DNA of 64,000 nucleotides from Massilia aquatica. GTDB taxonomy: Bacteria; Pseudomonadota; Gammaproteobacteria; Burkholderiales; Burkholderiaceae_D. This document shows positions 55,293 to 64,000 of the stretch, in pieces; position 1 is the stretch's first letter; each line of letters begins with the position of its first letter. A program made the position numbers and the translations under genes. The notes under the pieces were generated by a model. It ran no database searches. It saw only the letters and a program-made list of their open reading frames with translations, and was not told the origin of the DNA. The stretch covers positions 26,758-90,757 of the forward strand of contig NZ_VVIW01000025.1 in NCBI RefSeq assembly GCF_011682045.1. The letters run 5' to 3'.

Positions 55293-56660
55293 TCACGCCG
55301 CTACATGGGCCCGCACCGCGTGCGCATGTTTTTCCCACACCCGGCTCTTCCATCTGGCGTACATCGCCAAACCGCGCACCCATTCGTCGCAGGTGAACGC
55401 GATCCACACCCCCATCAAGCCCCACCCGAAATGCAGGCCCAGCAGCCATGCCAGCGGCACCGCCACGCCCCACATCGAACACGCGCCCATCAGCACCGGA
55501 AACCTGGCGTCACCGGTCGCCCTGAGCGAATTGATGACCACCAGATTGAAGGTGCGGCCCGGCTCCAGCAGCAAACTCATTCTCAGCAGCAGCGCGCCGC
55601 CGGCCACGATCGCCGGGTCCTTGCTGAAAAACCCGAACAGCCACGGCGCCAGCAGCACCACCACGCAGGTCGTCACCACCGTCACGCCCAGCCCCACGCG
55701 CAGGCTGCGCAGCAGTTGCCGGTAAGCCTCGTCGAACTCGCCGGCGCCGATCATGTGGCCGATCATGATTTCGGTGCTGATGCCGATCGAAATGCCCAGC
55801 ATCATCATGATCATCGACAGCTGGATCGCATATGAAAACGTGGCCAGCTGGACCACGCCCATCTGCCCGACAAAATACGTAATGACCATGAAGCTGGCTT
55901 GCCAGCACAGATTCTCGCCGGCGGCGGGCAAACCAATCCGCAAGATGCGCGCCAGGGTCTCGCGCGAGACGCTGATGAACCACGACAGCCGCACACCCAG
56001 CTTGAGCTGGCGCCGCACCAGCCAGGCCAGCGCCAGGCAGGCCACGGCGCGGCTGATGACGGTCGACAGCGCCGCTCCGATCACGCCCATTTTCGGCGCG
56101 CCCAGCAGGCCGAAAATGAGCACCACGTTGAGCATCAGATTGAGTACGTTCATGCCGATGGCGACATACATCGCTTCGCGCGTGTGCCCGTGCGCGCGCA
56201 GCACCGAGCCGAACGCGATGTTGATCGATTCGATGAACAGCGTGCCGCCCATCAATGCCAGGAAGGGCTGCGCATACGGCATCAGTTGCGGCGGCAGTTG
56301 CAGCAGGCGCAGCATGTCCGCCGACAAGCCCCAGATCGCCAGGCTGACAACCATTCCCAGCCAGAAGTTGATGCCGACCGCCGTGGCGGCCACGCGCTCG
56401 GCGCCGGCGCGGTCGCCCGCACCGAGGTAATGGGTCAGCACCACCGCGCTGCCGATCCCGACAAACGAAAACAGGATGATGCAAAAGCCGACGATCTGGT
56501 TGGCCACCGCCAGCCCGGCCACCGCCGAATCGCCCAGGTGGCTGACCATGAAGGTATCGACCACGCCCGGCAAAATATGCGAGAGCTGCTCGATAAAAAT
56601 CGGCCAGGTCATGGCGAACAAACTGAGCTTGCGGACTTTGTTATATTGAATGGAGGACAT
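55293..56660 (-). CDS. MATE-family efflux transporter
   Basis: 455 residues, 12 membrane helices in two halves. WPIFIEQLSHILPGVVDTFMVS and GDSAVAGLAVANQIVGF are typical of the N-lobe; GLPAAGENLCWQASFMVITY opens the C-lobe. It exports cationic compounds against Na+ or H+. A single gene convergent with the RND pump. Confidence 0.9.
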   Translation of the reverse strand: MSSIQYNKVRKLSLFAMTWPIFIEQLSHILPGVVDTFMVSHLGDSAVAGLAVANQIVGFCIILFSFVGIGSAVVLTHYLGAGDRAGAERVAATAVGINFWLGMVVSLAIWGLSADMLRLLQLPPQLMPYAQPFLALMGGTLFIESINIAFGSVLRAHGHTREAMYVAIGMNVLNLMLNVVLIFGLLGAPKMGVIGAALSTVISRAVACLALAWLVRRQLKLGVRLSWFISVSRETLARILRIGLPAAGENLCWQASFMVITYFVGQMGVVQLATFSYAIQLSMIMMMLGISIGISTEIMIGHMIGAGEFDEAYRQLLRSLRVGLGVTVVTTCVVVLLAPWLFGFFSKDPAIVAGGALLLRMSLLLEPGRTFNLVVINSLRATGDARFPVLMGACSMWGVAVPLAWLLGLHFGWGLMGVWIAFTCDEWVRGLAMYARWKSRVWEKHAHAVRAHVAA

Positions 56661-56783
56661 GCGGAGGTATTTCTTTAAGGGACTGAAAACGTTTCCAAAT
56701 TATACGCCGCCCGAGCTCGATTCAAAAAACGCCCTATGTGGTCAGAAAATCCAGTAAAATACCGGGTTGAAGTTGTAGCCCCT

Positions 56784-56836
56784 AACAAAGGCAGTGCAGG
56801 GCGGCCGGTTTCACTGTCGGGCGCCCTTTGTTTTTT
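56784..56836 (+). terminator. Terminator-like hairpin, possible end of a small RNA
   Basis: AACAAAGG (56784) pairs with CCTTTGTT (56825), with an inner CAGTG/CACTG stem, and is followed by a T-run to 56836. No plus-strand gene precedes it: the nearest is the minus-strand MATE gene. It may end an unannotated transcript starting near 56760, or protect the tRNA-Leu gene from read-through. Confidence 0.5.
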
Positions 56837-56885
56837 CAGATGGAAAGGTGCATGCGGCCGCCCATGATGGCGCCGCTGCGATCCC

Positions 56886-56972
56886 GCGAGGATGGCGAAA
56901 TTGGTAGACGCACCAGGTTTAGGTCCTGACGCCAGCAATGGTGTGGGGGTTCGAGTCCCCCTCCTCGCACCA
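56886..56972 (+). tRNA. tRNA-Leu (anticodon UAG)
   Basis: 87 bases with encoded CCA. Acceptor GCGAGGA/TCCTCGC, D-arm with TTGGTAGACGCA, anticodon loop TTTAGGT (anticodon TAG), long variable arm and GGTTCGAGTCC T-arm, as in class II tRNA-Leu. Confidence 0.96.
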
Positions 56973-57005
56973 CGAGTTTAATACTATTTTTTGGACGATT
57001 TTTAC

Positions 57006-58346
57006 ATGGCAACTGCAGTCGAAACCCTGGGTAAACTCGAACGTCGCTTGACGATCTCTTTTCCGCTGACTGACGTCCGTACGGAAGTGGAAAAGCGCCT
57101 GAAACAGCAGGCCAAATCGGCCAAGGCACCTGGCTTCCGTCCAGGTAAAGTGCCAATGAAAATGGTTGCCCAGCAGTATGGCTACCAGATCGAATCGGAC
57201 GTGCTGAACGATAAAGTCGGCCGCGCATTCAACGAAGCTGCGAACGAGAACCAGCTGCGCGTTGCCGGTTTTCCAAAAATCGAACCAAAGGAAGATTCCG
57301 CTGAAGGCGTGCTGTCGTTCGACGCCACCTTCGAAGTCTATCCTGAAGTCGTCATCGGCGACCTGTCCGGCGTCGAAATCGACACCGTGAAAGCCGACGT
57401 GTCGGACGCGGAAATCGAAAAGACCATCGAAATCCTGCGCAAGCAGCGCGTGCATTACCACACCAAGGGTGAAGCCGGTGAACACGGCGACGGCGGCGAA
57501 GCCATCGCAGCCAATGGCGACCGCGTCACCGTCGACTTCGTCGGCGTGATCGACGGCGTTGAATTCCCAGGCGGCAAAGCTGAAGACTACGCATTCGTGC
57601 TCGGCGAAGGCCGCATGCTGCCGGAATTCGAAGCGGCCACCGTTGGCCTGAAGGTCGGCGAAGCGAAAACCTTCCCGCTGGCTTTCCCGGAAGATTACCA
57701 CGGTGCCGATGTGGCCGGCAAAACCGCCGACTTCACCATCACCCTGAAAAAGCTGGAATGGGCGCACCTGCCGGCAGTCGATGCCGAGTTCGCCAAATCG
57801 CTGGGCATGGAAGACGGCGACCTGGAAAAAATGCGCGCTGACATCAAAGTCAACCTGGAACGCGAAGTCGCGGGCCGCGTCAAGGCACGCAACAAGGAAG
57901 CCGTGATGGATGCCCTGGTCAAGGTCACCGACATGGAAGTTCCCAAAGTCATGATCGCCCAGGATGCGGACCGCCTGGCCGAAATGACCCGCCAGGACAT
58001 GGCGCAGCGCGGCATGGATGTCAAAGACATGCCATTCCCGCAAGAACTGTTCGCCACCAAGGCCGAGCGCCGCGTGCGCCTGGGCTTGATCCTGTCGCAA
58101 CTGGTTGGCGACAACAAGCTGCAGGCAACCCCTGAGCAGGTCAAGGCACAGATCGAAGATTTCGCCCAAAGCTACGAAGATCCGCGTGAAGTACTCAAGT
58201 ACTACTACAGCGATCGCCGCCGCCTGTCGGAAGTCGAAGCTCTTGTATTGGAAGAAAACGTCGTTAACTATGTACTCGGTATCGCGAAAGTCACAGCCAA
58301 GGCTGTTGCATTTGACGAGTTGATGGGAAGCAACGCACAAGCTTAA
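57006..58346 (+). CDS. tig: Trigger factor
   Basis: 446 residues. Ribosome-bound chaperone and peptidyl-prolyl isomerase. Ribosome-binding domain (about 1-115) with [12 protein letters not shown]-type domain (about 160-245, [20 protein letters not shown]); helical C-terminal chaperone arms. It starts the conserved tig-clpP-clpX-lon order, 33 bases after tRNA-Leu. Confidence 0.97.
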   Translation: MATAVETLGKLERRLTISFPLTDVRTEVEKRLKQQAKSAKAPGFRPGKVPMKMVAQQYGYQIESDVLNDKVGRAFNEAANENQLRVAGFPKIEPKEDSAEGVLSFDATFEVYPEVVIGDLSGVEIDTVKADVSDAEIEKTIEILRKQRVHYHTKGEAGEHGDGGEAIAANGDRVTVDFVGVIDGVEFPGGKAEDYAFVLGEGRMLPEFEAATVGLKVGEAKTFPLAFPEDYHGADVAGKTADFTITLKKLEWAHLPAVDAEFAKSLGMEDGDLEKMRADIKVNLEREVAGRVKARNKEAVMDALVKVTDMEVPKVMIAQDADRLAEMTRQDMAQRGMDVKDMPFPQELFATKAERRVRLGLILSQLVGDNKLQATPEQVKAQIEDFAQSYEDPREVLKYYYSDRRRLSEVEALVLEENVVNYVLGIAKVTAKAVAFDELMGSNAQA

Positions 58347-58383
58347 AGTCTGCTTTAGGCTGCTTACAAAGGAAGAGACAGGT

Positions 58384-59001
58384 ATGAATCATAATCCGGC
58401 ATTGGATACACAAGCACTCGGCCTCATTCCGATGGTCGTGGAGCAAAGCGGCCGCGGCGAGCGCTCGTACGATATTTACTCGCGCCTGCTCAAGGAACGC
58501 GTGATTTTCATGGTCGGGCCGGTGCATGACCAGATGGCCAACCTGATCGTTGCGCAGCTGCTGTTCCTCGAGAGCGAGAATCCGGACAAGGATATTTCGC
58601 TGTACATCAACTCGCCTGGCGGATCGGTGTCGGCCGGCCTGGCGATTTTCGATACGATGAACTTCATCAAGCCGGACGTGTCGACCTTGTGCACCGGGAT
58701 GGCGGCCTCGATGGGCGCCTTCCTGCTGGCGGCCGGCGCCAAGGGCAAGCGTTTTTCGCTGCCGAACTCGCGCATCATGATTCACCAGCCGTCGGGCGGC
58801 TCGCAAGGGCAGGCGTCGGACATCGAGATCCAGGCGAAAGAAATCCTCTACCTGCGTGAGCGCCTGAACCATATTCTGGCCGAACGTACGGGCAAGACGA
58901 TGGAACAGATCCACAAGGATACCGACCGCGACCGTTTCATGTCGGGCGAAGAAGCTGCCGAGTATGGCCTGATCGACAAAGTCCTTGCGAAGCGCGAATA
59001 A
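58384..59001 (+). CDS. clpP: ATP-dependent Clp protease proteolytic subunit
   Basis: 205 residues. Serine protease that forms a double heptamer with ClpX. Ser109 ([11 protein letters not shown]) and His134 ([10 protein letters not shown]) are visible, with the Asp in the [11 protein letters not shown] region. Starts 37 bases after tig; a terminator separates it from clpX. Confidence 0.97.
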   Translation: MNHNPALDTQALGLIPMVVEQSGRGERSYDIYSRLLKERVIFMVGPVHDQMANLIVAQLLFLESENPDKDISLYINSPGGSVSAGLAIFDTMNFIKPDVSTLCTGMAASMGAFLLAAGAKGKRFSLPNSRIMIHQPSGGSQGQASDIEIQAKEILYLRERLNHILAERTGKTMEQIHKDTDRDRFMSGEEAAEYGLIDKVLAKRE

Positions 59002-59095
59002 GTTGTCGGCGCGGTTCGTGACGGCGGGCGGCACACCGGATCAGTCCGGTTTGCACCAGCGCAGCCGTTACGTTCCTCTAAGCTGTTGCTGAAAG

Positions 59096-59135
59096 AACGC
59101 CCGGCGCTACAACGTTCGGGCGTTTCGTTTTTATT
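59096..59135 (+). terminator. Rho-independent terminator between clpP and clpX
   Basis: AACGCCCG (59096) pairs with CGGGCGTT (59117), followed by TCGTTTTTATTT. It implies that clpX also has its own promoter. Confidence 0.82.
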
Positions 59136-59217
59136 TCGGGTAGCATGCTGTTAGCGCGCACTCATGTTGCGCGTCTGTTCGCGTTACATTTATAGCAATT
59201 CAAGAGAAACCTGCCCC

Positions 59218-60486
59218 ATGTCAGAAAAAAAATCCTCCAGCGGCGAAAAACTCCTCTACTGCTCGTTCTGCGGCAAGAGCCAGCACGAGGTGAAAAAGCT
59301 CATCGCAGGTCCATCCGTCTTCATTTGCGACGAATGCATCGACCTGTGTAACGACATCATCCGTGACGAGACCTCGAACGTCGAGACGGTGGCCGGCGCC
59401 AAGTCGGATCTGCCTACCCCGAACGAGATCAAGGAATTGCTCGATCAATACGTGATCGGCCAGCAAACGGCCAAGCGCATCCTGTCCGTTGCGGTTTACA
59501 ACCATTACAAGCGTCTCAAGCACCTGGGCAAGAAGGACGAAGTCGAACTGGCAAAGAGCAACATCTTGCTGGTCGGTCCTACCGGTTCGGGCAAGACCCT
59601 GCTGGCCCAGACCCTGGCGCGCATGCTCAACGTGCCGTTCGTGATCGCCGACGCCACCACCCTGACCGAAGCCGGTTATGTGGGCGAAGACGTCGAGAAC
59701 ATCATCCAGAAGCTGCTGCAAAGCTGCAACTACGAAGTCGACAAGGCCCAGCGCGGCATCGTCTACATCGATGAGATCGACAAGATTTCGCGCAAATCCG
59801 ACAATCCGTCGATTACCCGCGATGTCTCCGGCGAAGGCGTGCAGCAAGCGCTGCTCAAGCTGATCGAAGGCACCATGGCATCGGTGCCGCCACAAGGCGG
59901 GCGCAAGCATCCGAACCAGGATTTCGTCCAGATCGACACGACCAACATCATGTTCATCTGCGGCGGCGCGTTCGATGGCCTGGTCAAGATCATCCAGAAC
60001 CGTTCCGAAAAGAGCGGCATCGGTTTCTCGGCCAGTGTCAAGAGCGAGTCCCAGCGCGCCAGCGCCGACGTATTGCTCGAAGCCGAACCGGAAGACCTGA
60101 TCAAGTTCGGCCTGATCCCGGAACTGGTGGGCCGCCTGCCGGTGGTTGCCGCACTGTCCGAATTGACCGAGGAAGCGCTGATCCAGATTCTGATCGAGCC
60201 AAAGAATGCGTTGATTAAACAGTATTCCAAGTTGCTCGAAATGGAAGGCGCGGAACTGGAAATCCGTCCGGCCGCTTTGCACGCGATTGCCCGTAAGGCA
60301 TTGGCGCGCAAGACCGGTGCGCGCGGTTTGCGTTCCATTCTTGAACATGCACTGCTCGATGTAATGTACGAATTGCCAAATCAGCAGAATGTCATCAAGG
60401 TCGTTATCGATGAAAATTCGATCACAAACGGCGCAAAACCTTTACTGATTTACAGCGAAAGCGCCAAGGCATCGGGCGAAAACTGA
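59218..60486 (+). CDS. clpX: ATP-dependent Clp protease ATPase subunit
   Basis: 422 residues from the ATG at 59218, which gives the standard N-terminus; 18 upstream residues are not conserved. C4 zinc finger (CSFCGK ... CDECIDLC), Walker [12 protein letters not shown], Walker [10 protein letters not shown] and pore loop GYVGEDVEN. It unfolds substrates for ClpP. Confidence 0.97.
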   Translation: MSEKKSSSGEKLLYCSFCGKSQHEVKKLIAGPSVFICDECIDLCNDIIRDETSNVETVAGAKSDLPTPNEIKELLDQYVIGQQTAKRILSVAVYNHYKRLKHLGKKDEVELAKSNILLVGPTGSGKTLLAQTLARMLNVPFVIADATTLTEAGYVGEDVENIIQKLLQSCNYEVDKAQRGIVYIDEIDKISRKSDNPSITRDVSGEGVQQALLKLIEGTMASVPPQGGRKHPNQDFVQIDTTNIMFICGGAFDGLVKIIQNRSEKSGIGFSASVKSESQRASADVLLEAEPEDLIKFGLIPELVGRLPVVAALSELTEEALIQILIEPKNALIKQYSKLLEMEGAELEIRPAALHAIARKALARKTGARGLRSILEHALLDVMYELPNQQNVIKVVIDENSITNGAKPLLIYSESAKASGEN

Positions 60487-60574
60487 AATTCTGCGATGCG
60501 CGCGCAACAAAAGCATTGATTCCTGAATTCTTGGCGGTACAATTTACCTCAATAAAAGAATCAGGCTTCACTCG

Positions 60575-60615
60575 AAAAGCCACTCGCAGCGGAACCGCTG
60601 CGCGGTGGCTTTTTT
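60575..60615 (+). terminator. Rho-independent terminator after clpX
   Basis: Long stem AAAGCCAC-T-CGCAGCGG / CCGCTGCG-C-GGTGGCTTT with one mismatch and a two-base loop, then TTTTTTATTT. Confidence 0.93.
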
Positions 60616-60770
60616 ATTTGATGTTCCGATAAAGTTTTTTTAGATTATTCCGGTTGTATTTGATTCAAGTTGATGAATACTCAAATAACTTGTAGAAATA
60701 TTTTATCCGCCGGTCTTGTGTTTTGGCAGATAGTGCCAATATCGTCAACACGCTTTCTATAAGGTATGCC

Positions 60771-63188
<2,418 letters not shown>

Positions 63189-63209
63189 TCTGCCACTACC
63201 GCAGTACAG

Positions 63210-63242
63210 AAGCAAGCGTCCTCGTGACGCTTGCTTTTTTTT
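63210..63242 (+). terminator. Rho-independent terminator after lon
   Basis: Perfect 11-bp stem AAGCAAGCGTC/GACGCTTGCTT with a five-base loop, running into eight T. Confidence 0.94.
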
Positions 63243-63257
63243 CGGGTTGTATTTGGC

Positions 63258-63286
63258 TTGACAGGCCGGGGGACGGCTTGTTTAAT
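63258..63286 (+). promoter_or_regulatory. Promoter of the HU gene
   Basis: Consensus -35 TTGACA (63258-63263), 17-bp spacer, TTTAAT -10 (63281-63286), about 40 bases upstream of the GTG start. Confidence 0.72.
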
Positions 63287-63331
63287 ATGCGCTGCGAATT
63301 TCCTTTCGCCGCAACTCTTAATGGGGCACAA

Positions 63332-63604
63332 GTGAACAAAACAGAATTGATCGAAGAAATCGCGAAGTCGGCGGACATTACCAAGGCCTCGGCCACGAGG
63401 GCGCTCGACGCCATGATCGATGCCGTCACCGCCAGTCTGCAGAAGAACGACAGCGTGACCCTGGTGGGCTTCGGCACCTTCTCGGTGGGCGAGCGCGCCG
63501 CGCGCACCGGCCGCAATCCGCGCACCAAGGAAGCGATCAAGATCGCGGCGGCGAAAGTTCCTAAATTTAAAGCTGGTAAAGCGCTAAAGGATGCAGTAAA
63601 CTAA
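63332..63604 (+). CDS. hupB: Nucleoid protein HU-beta
   Basis: 90 residues, the usual HU length, from a GTG ([17 protein letters not shown]); the ATG 11 bases earlier is out of frame and hits a stop. [18 protein letters not shown] is the DNA-binding arm. It bends and packs DNA. Position after lon is conserved in Proteobacteria. Confidence 0.95.
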   Translation: MNKTELIEEIAKSADITKASATRALDAMIDAVTASLQKNDSVTLVGFGTFSVGERAARTGRNPRTKEAIKIAAAKVPKFKAGKALKDAVN

Positions 63605-63670
63605 TGTCCTTCGGTGAGGTGACAATCACCGGAAAATGTCGGAAGCACCTGGTGACACAGGTGCGCTTGC

Positions 63671-63746
63671 GGGGGTTTAGCTCAGTTGGTAGAGCAGCGC
63701 CCTTACAAGGCGCGGGTCGGGAGTTCGAGCCTCTCAGCCCCCACCA
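63671..63746 (+). tRNA. tRNA-Val (anticodon UAC)
   Basis: 76 bases with CCA. Acceptor GGGGGTT/AGCCCCC, anticodon stem GCGCC/GGCGC with loop CTTACAA (anticodon TAC), T-arm GTTCGAG. Confidence 0.96.
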
Positions 63747-63779
63747 GAGCCTGGCATGTGGTACCCAGTGTTTTTTACG

Positions 63780-63856
63780 GGAGTGGTAGTTCAGTTGGTT
63801 AGAATACCGGCCTGTCACGTCGGGGGTCGCGGGTTCGAGTCCCGTCCGCTCCGCCA
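63780..63856 (+). tRNA. tRNA-Asp (anticodon GUC), copy 1
   Basis: 77 bases with CCA. Acceptor GGAGTGG/CCGCTCC, anticodon loop CTGTCAC (GTC), T-arm GGTTCGAGTCC. It is the first of tandem copies about 100 bp apart. Confidence 0.96.
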
Positions 63857-63881
63857 GTAAAAAATGCATGTTCGGATTTGA

Positions 63882-63958
63882 GGAGTGGTAGTTCAGTTGG
63901 TTAGAATGCCGGCCTGTCACGTCGGGGGTCGCGGGTTCGAGTCCCGTCCGCTCCGCCA
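63882..63958 (+). tRNA. tRNA-Asp (anticodon GUC), copy 2
   Basis: 77 bases, identical to copy 1 except one base next to the anticodon stem (GAATGCC against GAATACC). Confidence 0.96.
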
Positions 63959-63982
63959 ATGAAGAATAAGAAGTGATGTTGT

Positions 63983-64000
63983 GGAGTGGTAGTTCAGTTG
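63983..64000 (+). tRNA. tRNA-Asp, copy 3 (cut by window end)
   Basis: The last 18 bases repeat the first 18 bases of the two preceding tRNA-Asp genes exactly, at the same spacing. The rest lies outside the window. Confidence 0.85.

Noticed and set aside
63671..64000. tRNA array as a possible integration site of a genomic island
   Set aside because: No integrase or direct repeat is visible inside the window; the following sequence is not available.

Overview
The window looks like a chromosome segment of a GC-rich betaproteobacterium of the Oxalobacteraceae, most like Massilia, Duganella or Janthinobacterium. This rests on gene content and order: tRNA-Leu-tig-clpP-clpX-lon-hupB followed by tRNA-Val and tRNA-Asp genes, the hpnCDE squalene genes, a sugar-nucleotide-type threonine dehydrogenase beside kbl, and a TRAP-linked malonate decarboxylase operon. 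It is inferred from the sequence alone; no database search was run.

Layout. 1-10.1 kb: the 3' part of a TonB-dependent receptor, a Sel1-repeat protein, a cupredoxin-like protein coupled to a GGDEF/EAL protein, two tandem paralogous membrane proteins, and a secreted prolyl oligopeptidase. 10.1-13.2 kb: a small beta-rich protein, a CREST-family membrane hydrolase, a DUF5694 protein and an XRE-cupin regulator. 13.4-17.8 kb: kbl, SDR-type threonine dehydrogenase and sdaA, which together take threonine to glycine and serine to pyruvate, then a SUKH protein. 17.8-21.7 kb: small secreted or decayed genes and a TetR-controlled pair (an inositol-monophosphatase-like gene and a frameshifted NAD(P)-binding gene). 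21.8-27.2 kb: pta-ackA on the minus strand, then thrC-moeA-moaD on the plus strand.

27.2-37.1 kb is one ten-gene minus-strand operon, dctPQM-mdcACDEGBH, which imports malonate (inferred) and decarboxylates it to acetyl units. A divergent GntR/FCD regulator faces it across an intergenic region with two GTATAC-centred sites. 37.1-41.0 kb holds a TPR membrane protein, a Prc/Tsp-type S41 protein whose Ser-Lys catalytic dyad is replaced by Ala-Arg, and an unknown secreted protein. 41.0-42.7 kb is an AT-richer islet with two unrecognised small genes. 42.8-44.4 kb is a three-gene cassette (membrane protein, XRE repressor, alpha/beta hydrolase) behind a promoter overlapped by 19-bp direct repeats.

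44.4-56.7 kb: a flavoprotein, DUF2807 and DUF1700 envelope proteins, hpnCDE for squalene synthesis, an RND efflux pair, a REP-doublet (REPIN-like) element and a MATE transporter. 56.7-64 kb: tRNA-Leu, trigger factor, ClpXP, Lon, HU, and a tRNA-Val plus tandem tRNA-Asp array cut by the window end.

I saw no CRISPR array, intact insertion sequence, rRNA gene or prophage. The most unusual items are the catalytically dead Prc homologue, the XRE/hydrolase cassette with its repeat-covered promoter, and the small AT-rich islet.
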